Source: Porodaedalea pini
Lineage: Eukaryota > Basidiomycota > Agaricomycetes > Hymenochaetales > Hymenochaetaceae
Length of the DNA: 64,000 nt
Direction of reading: 5' to 3'
NCBI GenBank assembly: GCA_002794775.1
Contig: NBAY01000016.1
Coordinates: 186,001 to 250,000 of the forward strand
Shown: piece by piece, positions 23,916-38,555 of the stretch
Layout: every line of letters starts with the position of its first letter
How positions within the stretch are numbered: the stretch's first letter is position 1
Made by a program: the position numbers and the translations under genes
The notes under the pieces: model-generated
Databases searched by the model: none
What the model was told of the DNA's origin: nothing
What the model saw: only the letters and a program-made list of their open reading frames with translations

Positions 23916-24565
23916 TCTAAGAAATGTCAGGACGATTCGGGAGTCAAAGAGCAAAACGAAGAATGAAAGTCATCATTCATACTGACCTCTTGTAGACTTC
24001 AACAGGACAAGGATATGGGTGTCTCTGAACAAAGCGTTGTCCTCAACAAGAGGAGCTGAGCCTGGCAGTGAGGAGCAATGCAATGACGTCAGACACGTCG
24101 TGATCGACACGTACATTGCTGACGACGGAGCGTGAAAACGCGTCTGTGGCGCGACGATCTCATTTTGAGCTGAGCCTGAATGTCTCAGCAGTATTTTTGA
24201 ATTCGATTGCAGGAGTCGCTAATTCTACACAAATACGAGCTACCATATTCAGTGGACACAGTCCATCTAATAATGAATAAGCATACTGCTACACTTATTT
24301 ACGCGCGCTTAAAAATCAAAGCAAGGAGTGTCCGAAGATTGAAAAGAACAAAGAGATCCGTAAAAGGATACGCAAGCCTAAATTGCGCGAACTATGAAGC
24401 ACCCGCCGAAAGAAACGTCCATTTCAGCTCGTCGGGAGTTTCAAAGAAGGAAAGATGAGAACAGGCGAAGACGAAGAAGCGAAGTACAATGAAGTGATGG
24501 AGATGAAGGTTTGAATGAAAGGAAATTGAAGGCGAGAACGTCGCGAAGACGGGGACGGCGGAGGC
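23916..24565. other. Intergenic between two minus-strand genes
   Basis: This 650-bp stretch holds the J-protein promoter and the 3' UTR of the seven-helix gene. A purine-rich run (AAGAGAAGG-type) lies near 24440-24560 on the plus strand. No gene is seen. Confidence 0.35.
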
Positions 24566-27500
24566 CTAGAAGTATCCACCGTTACGAGGTGGCTCCGGGG
24601 CCATCGGCCGTGAATCATTAGCGTTCTCTAGCACAAGCGGGGCTGGTCGTGGGCGTAGGAACTTGTTACCCTCACTCAACCCGGTGCTCTGTCGGATAGG
24701 ATTACTAATCTCCAAACGACCCCGTGGTCCAGTAGGCAGTCCACGACCCCTTCCAAGCCCAAGCTGTAACCCGCTTGCCAGCAATAGAGGCCGAATGCCC
24801 TGCGGCGGGCTTTGCGGTTGTGCTTGCGCTTGGGACTGCGGCTCAGGAGGTGTGACGGTCGGAACGGGTGGCACAAACAGCGGTACCCTGTTCAAGGATT
24901 CTCCTCCTATCCCGCTATCGGCCACACTCTCCTCAGAAGGACGGCCAGTATCGACTATCTGGACGCGAGTCAAATCGGCAATGGTTGCCGGGACGATGCT
25001 TCCGGAGTCTGAGTCCGTTGATCGCTCCCGCTCCGAGATATGTGTCAAAGGCGGGGAGAGTCTGTGAGCTGCAGGTGCCGTTAATCCTACAGGAATAAAT
25101 TATTAGCCATTTGCAACACATCATCACGGTGATGTCGTACTGTACTCACCACCAATGAATGAAGTCACGTCATACTGTGTTCCCTGAGAACCAAGGCGGA
25201 CACCTCGACTTGGGTTCGAGTCATTGAACATGGAATCCAAACTTTCCCGAGAGATAGAGGGCACGGACTGATTCTGAGGTCTCCCAGGAAGTTCTGCCAG
25301 AACAGCCGGCATTCGCGGGGGCACAAGCTGGAAGGCAACGTCCTCGACGATCATACTGTTATCACTGATCGCGCTAATGGCCATTGACTTCGATCGGTCT
25401 AGTTCCGTCTCGGGAACAGACACCGCATCCTCGTCGATGGCACGCAGGCCGGTCGGCACTATTGACACCGAACTGTCCGATTTCGACGACTTGGCAAAGA
25501 ACGGAGGCTCGGGGAAGTTCGATAGCGAAATGTCGCTTTGCAACGACTCCGATTGCATACGCGAAAGTGTGGTGCGGGTCGCTGAGCTGGTAGAGAATCT
25601 GCGCAGGCCGGCGATGCTCTTGTCCAGCTCCTGCTGCTGACGCAGGAGGCTTTCGATTCCAGAGGATCGCGCGGAGCTGACATAGCTTTCCGTGAGTGTG
25701 CTCACATTGCCGGCTTTTTGCAAATTTCGGATTATTCCATCGAGTCCATAAATAGGCGATTCTGTGTCGTTCCGAGTGTAAGGAAGTTGAGAGGGCCCAG
25801 CAAGGGGAGGCGAGTTGGGTTCTGCCGTATACTGTGATGCATCATCCGGGATGACAATCTGCGGAATTGATGCACGCCGGTCCCTTCCTTTGGCAACGGC
25901 AGAAGCAGGATCTGACTCTTCAGTGCGCGCTCCTGGCATAATCGACGTAAACACAGGATCTTTCCAGCCCGGAGCATCTCGCGCCGCCGCAGTAGGCGTC
26001 TGGTCTGGCGTCTGGTCGAGAGACCCGCGGAAGCTCCTCTGGCCGCCCGGGCTTGGGCCGGCTCAGTATTGTTCGTATCCCAGAGGCGACGCTGGTCTCC
26101 CTCTCCAGTCGTGGCTCCATTTGCAAGCCCACGAATCTGTCCTGAACCGCCCCGCCTCGACATAATTCGCGAGTTGAAGATCGAGCTAGCCGAGATGCGC
26201 TGCGTGAAACTCGGACGGTTCGACGGCGCCGCCTGTCGACTGCTATCATTGTCGCGCTGGACTCCCATGCCCGCCGGCATAGAGTACGGCGCCTGGACCA
26301 TGGAGAGCTGGGATTGGCGATTATTTCCGCCTGCAGCAGCTTCAACGTCCCCAAAGCCGGCAGCCGTGAGCCGCCGTCGGATAAGTTCGGCGACAACGCT
26401 CGAACGGACGGGCATCTTGTAAAATGCAGATATTAGGACGAATAGGATGAGGATGTACAGTTCGACAGCCTGCAGAAAGCGTCCCAGAGTCGACTCTGTG
26501 AATTCGACTAGATTGATTCAAAAATAAAAGTATTTGAGCATCCACACTACTGGAATTAACTGTAGAAACACACACAGCATAAAAGGTTACCAATGGCCAC
26601 TCCCATACCGATCAAAATAGCCAATATCACTGGCGAATAGTCCCGAAGCGTGTGCCAGCGCGGTGACAGAGGGGACATAAACGTATTGATAACCAACTTC
26701 AAGGTGAAGACAGCAGAGAGTCCAATCTCGATACCCGCCTCGGTTGCGTAAATCGGACCGAACGACTTGAAAGCGTTCACCAGCCTCCATAGAATCTGCA
26801 GCACGGGCACTGCAAGCGTCAATAGCAGCAACGCCCATTTGAAGATGATACCCGTCAACTTCCAGCGCGCCCAATCCCCACTATGGATAACTTCCTCGGA
26901 GCTGAGCGAGATAAAATTTGGCCTGCGGTCGTCCTGCATTGGCACGAAGGGAAGTTCCCCTCGAGGAGGCTCCGACACAAATGCCCAGAAGAAAAGATAT
27001 CGCAAGGCGAAAGAAAGTGCATGTCCGATTTCCCGTAGGACTATGAGGACCTGGACCGATGAAATGTTGAGGTCATACGTTGTGTCCCAGTAACCTCTGC
27101 GGATTATTTGGCTCAGATCGAAGATTGCCGCGAGAAATGCAAAGAAGACGGAGAGGTGAACATAGGTTGTGACTCTACAAGACGCGTTAATTAAACAACC
27201 ACCTGAGTGTTTCTCAGTGCGCACCGGTTTATTCTCCTCATAACAAAAAAGAACGTGTAAACACCGAAGCCAGCCAAGCCCACAGAGAATAAGGGAATGT
27301 CGGCGAGTATTTCGGAGAGCTATTTGAAAAGGCGATCGGAAGATTAGCGTTCCCGTGATGTCAAAGTCAAAATACGCTTTTGACATGGAAGCACTCACGG
27401 CAACATCGGACGTTAGTGACACGGAAGAGGGATATGCGTGGGCTTGCGCTGGGAAGAGGATTAACAGGGAAAACAGGGCCGGGGAGAGATGCTTGGACAT
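24566..27500 (-). CDS. Seven-helix membrane protein with long Ser-rich tail, uncharacterised
   Basis: Exons are 27399-27500, 27225-27319, 26591-27174, 25150-26507 and 24566-25086, about 886 codons. A signal peptide (SPALFSLLILFPAQAHA) is followed by about seven hydrophobic helices, including VGLAGFGVYTFFFVM, HLSVFFAFLAAIFDL, WALLLLTLAVPVLQILW and VELYILILFVLISAFY. A cytosolic tail of roughly 550 residues is rich in Ser, Arg and Pro. The layout of cleaved signal, seven helices and long tail is GPCR-like, but I recognise no class motif. Exon 4 is 1358 nt, one short of closing. The frame changes between ARGASAG and RGSLDQTPDQTP near 26020-26040, so there is either a 1-nt deletion or a missed intron (for example with donor GTGGGC). 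Both halves look coding. Confidence 0.62.
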
Positions 27501-28401
27501 GAGAATGAATGGTACAGAAACGAGAGGGTTGGTGCTGCAGGACAAGCAGCAAGAGAACTAGCAGGTCAACTGGGTAAAATGCCTCGCGCAAGGCGCGGTG
27601 AAGGCGAAGAGATTAAATGAACAGCGTCCAGCGACAAGAATGACCCTTGCAAAGGAGCGCGAAGAAAGAGCTTGAAGGCAGCTGAGACGGCACGGCCTCC
27701 CAGGCCTGGAGAAGAGGGATCCGGGATCACTGAGCAACCAGCGTCAAGCAAGCAGATACGCTGCAGGTCCGCGAGCGTGAGGGCAAAAGTCAACGGATCT
27801 GGACCAACGACTCATCCAAATCGCGACGACTCGCTCGCTGCTCACGGGCGAATGCTCCTGAGGAATGGACGCGGACGTGACTCGACGCCAGGCAATGACG
27901 ATAAAGCGGAAGAGAAAGAGTGAAAAAGCACGAGAATCGGACGCAAGTTATGGATAATGGCTGTGAGAGCCGCCGCGCCCATGGTTAGATCGAAACAGTG
28001 TCCGTCTGATTTGTACTCTATTCAATAATCGCGTCTAGTAAATCTTCGCGAACCGGCGCGCGTTCGCCTTGGTGACGATCGTTACGACCCCATATGGGAC
28101 ATCCAGCCTACCGAACACCTTCGTTACAGGTACCAAGGGCCAATCGAGTCTCGACTTTGGCATGAAAAATAATTTTACATTCAGGACAGACTACAGACAG
28201 GAAAGCAGACCAAAGCAAACTGGAATGGACAGGATTGGGCCATGAATCGTATAAAGTTTGAGGTCCGTACTCATCAACTCGTCCGTATACTTATATGGTA
28301 TCGTTGCAACAGTCGTTCGTCCTGGGAAGTCGCCGATTGGGGAGCTCAACGATCGTCGTACACACCGTTCAGTCTGTATCCGCGTCAAGACGCTCAACAC
28401 T
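27501..28401. other. 0.9-kb intergenic region, minus-strand tandem genes
   Basis: This stretch separates the start of the seven-helix gene from the stop of the LIM gene. Short ORFs occur on both strands, but none shows motifs or splices to a neighbour. It should contain the seven-helix gene promoter. Confidence 0.35.
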
Positions 28402-31103
28402 TTACGGCCCTAGTTCCCCGCCTCCACCGCCAGTCAGCTGACGCACCAAGAACATGCCTCGACCTTCGTCCACACTCTTTCCGCGGATGCCGCCCACACT
28501 CTTAGGGCGCGGGAATGGGATGCGCCGTCCCTCGTTCGAGTTGCTCAGCATTAACCCCTTTGTTGGACTCGGTGATCGATTCAGATCCTTTGGTAGCTGT
28601 CGAGTCGGGTTCAAACCACTACCCGTCAGCTGGCTCGTCAGTGCGCCCATGCCTGTAAATTGCCGCGCGATCGTCGTCGTTCCAGTGAGTTGCGGTGCTA
28701 TGTTTTCATTCCTGCGGCTGCCTGCAGCGGGGAATCGATTGAATTGGTTTCCTCCTGTAAACGAAGGCTGAAGGGGCTTTACTGGCGAGTCCTGTCTGAT
28801 CGACAAATCAACAAGAAGCTAGAAAGACGGTTCGAAATCGAAGTCAATAGAGAGCCACGAGGTGATTTCTAGAATAGAGTTCAGAAGAATGGAAGTCAAC
28901 ATTACCAGACACTCGCGACACCAAACCCCGCCCTCCCCGTCGGTCTTTGCGGCACTGTCGAGGCGTTTACCACATCCCGGCGTACTCGGATCACGTCGTG
29001 GCCCAGACTGCGAGCCTCTCCCTCCACATACAAGACAGGAAGCATGCCATCGGCTTCCTTGCGGTCCTGGTACTACACCACGTTCCATTGGCGATACAGA
29101 AATATGACAACCAGGACAAGTAACCCCGCTTCCAAATCTCGGGAAGGAGCCAATCATTGGCGGCGCCGTAGTCGGCAGCCGTCCCTGCTTGGTTGGTGAG
29201 GAAGCGAGAGAAGCCGAAGAAGATTTCGTCTTTATGGGGCGAATGACAATTCGTTCTGGAGTTGCACACTAGGAAAAAAAAAGTCAAACAAAGTAGAAAC
29301 GAATCTCAAAATTTCTGCTGACTTACGCTGACATGACAACACCCGGATGAACTACGAACGAAGATGGCTTGTCCATTCTTCGTCTCTTCAAAGGGGTCTT
29401 CGCAGACAGCACACCGGAAACATTCGACGTGATAGCTCTTTGGCGGAAGGCATTTCGACGACTCCTCTGGGACTGTGACAAATTTGCCTCCGCCCCGAGT
29501 CCTAAAGAGAGGCTTTGAGCACTTAGCACATGGAGTGGAGGGTGAGCTCAGTGCTATCCTCGTTGGTGACATGCTTGCACGAGATGTCTGGGGCGAAACC
29601 GGCTTAGTTGGCGTCTTCCCGACAAACACGTCGTGTTGTTCAGGAGGACTGTTGGAAGGTGTCGAAGGTGGGGAAAATGTTGTGCTGCAATCGGAATTAT
29701 CTGTAAGGTCAGGCGTGGATGGAACACCGCCGACTAAATCACGAGAGAATGTGGTCGTGGGGGAGACCGACCTCACACTCGGAGAACTCGCGAATGATCT
29801 TCGTTGGATACGGTGCTCCATCTCTTCAGCAACGTTGTTTTCTGCTCGGGGGGAAGGGCTGAGGATGCTTGTTGCTTTGGACGGTGCCTTGGATGAGGAG
29901 AGACGGAACTTCTCGTACCGGCCTCTCGGGCTCGCATCTGAAGTTCGGAGAGGAGAATCTTCAGCAAGGCCATTCTTTAGGCTAGGGCTAGAAGTAGTCC
30001 TTGTAGATAACTCGGAAAGGCGCTGATTTAAATCCGAAATGATTGGGCTGGAATCGCGATCCGGTATATTCGTACTTGTGCGTTCGGCGAGAGGAGTAGA
30101 TTCCCGACTCTTTATCCCGAGCCTCTGATGAAGCTCCTCGATGGCAGGACTGCCTTCGCGGCTAGTAGCACCTCTCTTCATTCCACCAAGGTTGCTCCGC
30201 TTTTCCATATTATCAGGCGTTGAAGAAGCTCGCCTTGAGCCGAGGCTCTCTGTACGGGGGCGTTTCAAGCAGGTATCAAAACAATCCTCGCACGAAGGTC
30301 GGCCGAGAAGATCTACCATCGGGTTGTCGCTAACGTCTTTGAAGCATCCGTCGCACCGGAAACAGCGCCTGTGCCATATGCGCCCGGCATTCTCGATAAA
30401 GCCTCCCTCACTGGTAAGAATCAAAATAGGTCTTGCACAAGATGCGCAATCGCCTTTAGCGCCACCGTTCGTCGTAAAGCAAGGTTTACAGAGAAAGCGA
30501 GTTGCGGTTGTTGGTTCACTTGGATCCGGATATATTGTAGCATCGGGAGGAAAGGGACTGGAGCAGATATGACATGTAAAAATGGACAGCGATTCCTTGG
30601 GCTGGAGAACAGATCCGTAGGCTTTGGAAAGCATTGATGTATTGGGGTCGGATAGAATATCATCAGGGGGTGAAGGCGGGTCGCCAATATCGTCCTTCTT
30701 CTGGGAACCGGTCCTTATTGGACTTAAAGATTGATACGTAGAGGCCGACTCTATATGAGAAGATATTTGGTTCCCGAGAGATGAACGGGAGAAATGAGTG
30801 CTTTGAGGACGGGAGAACTTAGGAGGATCGGTAAAGGGGCGGGGAGTCGAAGCCGGCAGGGTAGTTGAACGCTCCCTGACCGGAGAGGGTGCATTGCTCG
30901 TCGAACGAACATAGGTGCGAGACCACAGGTCCGGCTGCTCGCGATTTGTTGCTGTCTGCGAGAAGTTGACTGAGGCTCTTACCGCCATTCCGCCGCCTGC
31001 GAAAAGTAGTAGGAAATAGAAATGTTGGCAAGTATGTACATTGCGACTTACATTTGCAGCGAGAGCCCGATACAATGTCCCCGCACCTCCGACAAAACGC
31101 CAT
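28402..31103 (-). CDS. LIM-domain protein, paxillin-like in fungi
   Basis: Exons 31052-31103, 29327-30996, 28906-29268 and 28402-28818 give 833 aa. The N-terminus MAFCRRCGDI, then SRCKCGG, is a small CxxC..CxC knuckle. Residues ~180-290 contain Cys/His pairs of a first LIM unit (FTCHICSSPF, CKPCF, CASCARPI, WHRRCFRCDGC, CEDCFDTC). A long Ser-rich linker follows, then a second unit (CAKCSKPLF, YHVECFRCAVCEDPF) and a third with a long insertion (TCPGCHISVSP, WHASCLVCGG, WCRECL). LIM proteins scaffold actin, septin and Rho signalling at growth sites. The C-terminal 130 residues repeat a short Gln-(Leu/Phe)-Thr-Gly motif. The gene starts 232 bp from the divergent SAP/coiled-coil gene. The exact ortholog is not settled. 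Confidence 0.82.
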
Positions 31104-31335
31104 CCTTAGTTCCGTTGACTTGTCTCCTGTTGCTGTTGAGTCTATGAACGGAAGTTGCTTCAGAGTGCATGCAGCTTGCACGCGTCTGGAACGATCATGT
31201 GACATGTGTTCGGATTCGTAGTTTGAACTTGAAGCGCGCGTCCCTTTCGGGAAAGCCACGTACTTCTTACTGCACGGCGACGTACTCGTCCTAAGCTTAA
31301 GGCCTGTCTTGTCTTGCATCCTATCTTCTACCAAC

Positions 31336-33563
31336 ATGCCCGCCGCGGGTCAGCCCTTCACTCGTGAGGACCTCGTCTCTCTCAAGCGAGCCGACATCCA
31401 GAGACTATGCAAGGTAAACCTTATCGTGGTTGCTAAGTTTCCTTTGAACTCAACTTTCGATAGGACTATGGTGTCCGCGCGAATATGAAAACAGAATCTC
31501 TTATTGAACTCCTACTTGACTCTCTTCAGTGTGTTTTTTTATTCACATTCGCTTCTTATACATGCTAAAATATGTCAAAGTTCGAACATGTCCCCACTCG
31601 TTGGCCCGCACAGGCCACAGCAAGTACCAGTCCCGCGTCGAGTATCCACCCGTTCATCGACCAGAGTCTCTTCCTTGCGCTCTAGGGGTACATCTGGCTC
31701 GAGCTCTTCAACGTCTTTCGTCGCATCTAGTAGCCATATGGTCACGATTGCATCTCCGCGGACGAACAAATCGAAACTTACGCAGTACAGACTTGGAGTA
31801 GGAAGACCCTCTGCCGCGGGTGGATCAGGGCTCAGAAATACCTCACGCTCTTCTAGCACCTCCAAGGTCAAGCGTGGTAGAAACAGTCGTTCGTTCAAAC
31901 CACCCGAAGCCACTATTGACGAAGGTGTGCAGTCCGTTTTTGGTCACAGTTCCGAGCATCAGTTAAATGAATAACCCCATTTGCAGAGCCTGAGGTATCC
32001 CAGCCCACCATCACAACAGAGCGGCATGCTGACCCAAGCTCATCGCGTGTACATGAATGGTCAAACTCATCGACTACCGATAACAATGATGTCGTAGCTC
32101 GCTTGGGCAGGCTGGAGACTATGCTCAGAGATGCAGATATCAAGCGCCAACTTGATTCTCTCAGAGATGTTCCGTCACAGGTCGCTTATCTCAAGGCCTC
32201 TGTGCAGCAGCGTGAGGCCGAGATCATAGGTCTCCGTGGAGAACTTAATGTTTGCAAAACGGAAGTTTTGGCTCTTCGAGGCGAGATTTCAAAAATACCT
32301 TTTCTTGAAGGTCAGTTGAGAACAATGAAGGATACACTCGACCAGCTTGGGGCGTCATCATCAAGTGCAACGAAGGACAAAATGACAAGGTAGACCTGGT
32401 ACATATTTCTCTGCCGGGATGAGGCTGATCATTATCATTTCAGGCGCGTCTCAATCCCTTTCGGCGAAAGTAACGTCAACTCGACTATGCCTGGCAAGAC
32501 GGCCCCTTTGCCCACTGCCTCGGCAACGACTCAGGTGACGCAATCTAGGGAAAATCCCGTACCATTGTCCAAATCTCCCTGCGGACCTTCGGATGTTGCG
32601 TTGGGAAAGCGCCCTCGTGATGCGAACTCGAACGGTACTATGGGGGTGGCTGCAGCGAGAGAAGGCAATGCCATGACACAGGAAGAGCTCGCAAGACGAA
32701 TGATGCGTCCCGATAGGAAACGAGCACGAACTGGTGCGGAACGGCGACCCCTTCAAGAGAAGGTGGTTGAGCGCAGACACGACTCTGAGAAGCCCGCTTC
32801 CGATCATGAAAGCGGTGAAGAGTGTGCAGCTTCCGCCGGCAGTTCGGCATCGGGCCCTTCTACACAACCCTCTGTCAGCACACCGCCTCCTGCCCCACAT
32901 GCATCTGGGCATTACAACGACTTCGATCCACAACAAGGAGACTTGCGATCGGATGAAATGGATATGTTGGATTTTTGCCAAGCCGCATCGTCCACGCCGC
33001 GCGATGATATCTTCAACTTTTTTGACGAAGGAGAGACATTCTCTCAACTTTCAGTGACAAAACTAGGAGCACGAATCACGGCGCTTGATAACAGTGGACC
33101 ACAGAACAGCGGCCCTCAGCCCACGCAGCACGAGCCACGACGTATCTCGACCGCTGTCGCTCGTCCTCGGACACCGACGCGTCCCTCGGGTCCTGCTCGT
33201 TTCCGCGTCGCTGTGGATAATATTAGTCCCATCCGGGAGGACATCGCATCCCCTTTCGATCCATATGGGGACGGGGCTTTCGGTCCGCCATTCGGTGCGG
33301 GCTTGAATGCCGGTGCAAACTTCGCCGGGCGCGAAGTGCAAGTCCAAAACCAGAATCAGGGCCTCATGCCCGCGCCGATGCCCCTCGCGCTCGGTTTCGG
33401 ACTAGCTTCGGCTGCAGGGGGCATGATGCACGATGACTCTCCCGTACGCCCTGCGCCCCGTACGATGTACGGCACTGAACTGCAGAATGATACTCGCTTC
33501 GGCGATTTTGGACGTGATGGAATTGCTAGTTCCTCCACTATGGAGTTCTGGGGCAACTTTTGA
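31336..33563 (+). CDS. SAP-like / coiled-coil protein of unknown function
   Basis: Exons 31336-31413, 31464-31528, 31614-31924, 31987-32389 and 32444-33563 give 658 aa. Exons 1 and 2 join as LVSLKRADIQRLCKDYGV, then MKTESLIELLLDSLQ, the helix-turn-helix pattern of a SAP (DNA-binding) motif. A basic Ser/Arg-rich segment (KVKRGRNSRS) follows. Residues ~185-275 form a heptad-rich coiled coil (VAYLKASVQQREAEIIGL, LRGEISKIPFLEGQL). The C-terminal half is low complexity, with another basic cluster (RPDRKRARTG) and acidic patches. The picture suggests a nuclear chromatin or RNA-linked protein. No specific family is claimed. Confidence 0.65.
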
Positions 33564-34146
33564 TTCAGAGAAGGTACGAAGGAGCAGGGGCCCCGGTTGG
33601 GAGAAGAAGAGAGATGATGGTAGGGTAGAGTCATAGATGGTCCGGCGGTGTCGGGGGTGAGGGAAGAGGGGAAGGACGAGTGCTGAAATCTTGACCATCA
33701 TGGTAGCCCAGTTCTTGACTAATATATAGCTCATAGCATCTAAATGAAAGAATCGCATCGATAGAACAGCAGAAGAACTCATGTGTTTCTATAGCTTCTT
33801 ACTTTACTTTTCCCTTATTACTATGCGCCCCTCCCACCTCCATTTCCAAATCACAAACCCGTTATTTATTGAGTCCCGCGTCATATTCAGCTTGTGTCCC
33901 TAGGTTTCCCATTTTGTAGCTTCTTTCTTGCCTTTCTACAGAGTTGTAACACAGTTGATTCATGAGCGTCATACATACTCCCGAAAGTAGGTGGATTGAG
34001 CAATGCTATAATACAACACACAAAGTACCGAATAGAATAATGAGATAAGCAGCGACACACCCGTGTGTCAATGCAACTAGTCTTAAAGTAGTCCGCGGTC
34101 CAATAAAAATAGATGAAATGGTAAGACATCCACAGAAGCTCCGAGT
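33564..34146. other. Convergent 3' region, no gene seen
   Basis: These 583 bp lie between the SAP-gene stop and the MAP kinase stop. They contain AT-rich DNA with several AATAAA-like strings. No supported gene is present. Confidence 0.4.
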
Positions 34147-36057
<1,911 letters not shown>

Positions 36058-37042
36058 CTCAGAATCCGAACGAGTTCTACGACGGCAGGTGCGAGCTTGA
36101 GCGAGCAGGAAGGGCGGGGAAAGGACGCGAGTTAGAGTTGGGATCCATCTGAGTTTCGGTCTATTAAGGCTAATATTGGGTACAAGCCCGAAGATGAGCA
36201 TCATAGCATTATTGTATAGAGGCCTCTTATTATCATTTCTTAGATGATGTGTGGCTACTGAGAGGCCCTGCCACAGACGAGGAGCGAGTCGCAGCGTTGC
36301 AGGTTGCTAACGCGCATGATAGCATCAGGGATCACATCCAAAGCATCGTTCCAGCCAGTGGACATGGGTCTCCCTGACTGATGGCATCCAGGTCGAACAG
36401 ACCAAAGCGATGCTGTGAGAGAAGATCTAGCGAGTGAGGCGAGTCGGCGTTCGCGGTGACCACACTGGCGGAAATGATCTGTCTTTCCCTATATGGTAAC
36501 ACGGCTGCCGTATAAGGGTTGTTTCTAGAACAAGAGCTTATGCATATAGGTATGAAGTCTGCATGCATGACCTTTTCCTCCTAATATCAATGTTAATGTT
36601 CATTCTGAGAGCATCTTGTAATACCATCAAGTATGCATTCACCTCACCTCACCTGCTGCACAAGAGAACTATCTTCCCACACACCGCGTCGGGTGAGAGC
36701 AACAGGCTGTTGCAACGAGAAGGACCACTGGCAGATGTGGAAGAAATCTGTTGAGGGACAGCTTTCCATTGGCCGGGTCCGCCGTATCCGGAAGCGCAAA
36801 CCTTATTGTTTTCTCGAACCATGCAATCACCTGTCCGCCTTAAATACCTTGACGTGCGCTCATCACCACTCTCGACTCTTTCCTTTCCACCATCATCTTC
36901 ACCCTTCACCCCGCCTGGTGCTCTTGTCCCTCCCTTTCTTCCCCTTCTTAAAGGCAGTGTCCTCTGGCAGTACATATTCAAGCCTCTCACGAGTAGCACT
37001 TCTTCACATCCTTAATCTTTCGTCTTTTGGTTTGTTCAAGTC
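36058..37042. promoter_or_regulatory. Divergent promoter region, MAP kinase / cupredoxin
   Basis: These 985 bp separate two outward start codons. From about 36870 to 37040 the plus strand is strongly pyrimidine-rich (CTCTTTCC, CCTCCCTTTCTTCCCC), a common mark of highly expressed fungal promoters, and so probably drives the cupredoxin gene. No ORF with motifs is seen. Confidence 0.45.
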
Positions 37043-38555
37043 ATGATTTACTCCATTGTCCTGTCCTTTGGTCTCCTCCTTGCTCCCCTTGCCCGTGCTG
37101 AGATCCACAATGTCACCGTCGGTTCTTCGGCGGGAGCTCTGATGTTCAGTCCCGATGCTATTGTGAGTTTACTGCCCTTTCTTCTTCATGTCACTATGTT
37201 GCTCAACTTCACGCTCTTTCTGCCATTAGTTCGCTTCGCCTGGCGACCAGGTTATTTTCAACTTCCAGCAGAAGAACCACAGCGCAGGTACGGTGGTATG
37301 CGTACGAGAAGATTAGTATACTGAGTATTCTGCAGTCCAATCTTCGTTTGCCGACCCATGTGGCCAAAAAGATGGCGGATTCAACTCTGGATTGTAAGTT
37401 CCTCTAGTCTAGCACACCAGCATAAATTCATTAATACTTTGATGTACAGCTTCCCGGTTGACGCGAGCGTCACTGACAACTTCCCTACGTACACGATCAC
37501 TGTCAACGATACGAACCCTATCTGGGTCTACTGCGCTCAGGCGGCAGGCACTGCGGCTAGTCACTGCGGCAAAGGGATGGTTTTCGCTGTCAACTGTGGC
37601 CAAGATGGAACACCGAATTCCTTCACGAACTTCCAGAACGCCGCCCTGGCGGTGGGAGCCTCACTTGCGGCTAACGCGACGTCCAGCTCAGCCACTGTAG
37701 AAGCTAGCAGCACTGCGGCGGCAACAACTACTGGTGTTACGAGCCCGCCTGCATCGACAACAGCTGCTGCCGCCGCCGCAACACACACAGTCATTGTCGG
37801 TAGCAACAGCACCCTTACTTTCAGCCCGTCCGAAGTGTCCGCTCAGCCTAATGACGTTGTCGTATTCCAATTGTCAGTTGCATTTGGGTAACCATACTTC
37901 TGCAAAGAAACTGACGATACTTCCAGCCAAACTAAGAACCACACAATCACGCAAAGCTCCTTCGCTGCGCCGTGTCAAGAGATTGGATCGACCTCATCAA
38001 CCCCAGGCTTCGACTCCGGCTTGTGAGTAGCCTTGTCTTTCCGTCCGAATTTGACTGACTCAGCGATCTGCAGCATGCCTGTCAGTGCCAATGCGACTGA
38101 GTTACCGACTTACAGCATCACTGTCAACGACACCAACCCGGTCTGGGGCTACGTAGGTGCCTTCCTATTATTATTTGAGACTCTGCTGACTCCGATGCTC
38201 TATAGTGCCGTCAGACTGGTCACTGTGGACTAGGAATGGTTTTCGCTTTGTAAGTCGGACTTGTTATCACGGCCAGAAAACGTTGATTGACAGGTGAATT
38301 TGCAGGAACGCGGTCGACAATGGCCCAAAGAACTTCACTGCGTTCAAGGCGTCTGCCATGCAGATCAACGGCACTGCCACCAACGGTACCTCTACCAATG
38401 GCACAAGCTCCGGTACAGGATCCAGCTCAGGCTCTGGTACAGGCTCCAGCTCAGCTTCGACGCCATCGACGTCGGCAAGCGGAGCCTCGCGAACGATGGG
38501 TGTTGCATCCACATGCCTCGGATTGGTCGGGGCAGTCTTCCTTCTTCTGCTCTAA
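37043..38555 (+). CDS. Tandem two-domain extracellular cupredoxin, GPI-anchored
   Basis: Exons 37043-37162, 37230-37287, 37336-37393, 37450-37872, 37927-38022, 38074-38152, 38206-38249 and 38306-38555 give 375 aa. A signal peptide (SIVLSFGLLLAPLARA) starts the protein. Two cupredoxin units follow, each with NHT/NHS (first copper His) and the C..H..M ligand cluster: WVYCAQ..SHCGKGM in unit 1 and WGYCRQTGHCGLGM in unit 2. Each unit repeats TITVNDTNP or SITVNDTNP before its Cys. A Thr/Ala-rich linker joins them. The C-terminus is Ser/Gly-rich and ends in a hydrophobic tail (GLVGAVFLLLL), a GPI signal. All ligands appear intact in both domains. Such proteins are abundant in filamentous fungi and are linked to cell-wall or developmental roles. 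Intron positions match between the two repeats. Confidence 0.88.

Noticed and set aside
29475..30026. 183-aa plus-strand ORF antisense to the LIM gene
   Set aside because: It is a shadow of the Ser/Arg-rich coding strand and has no motifs.
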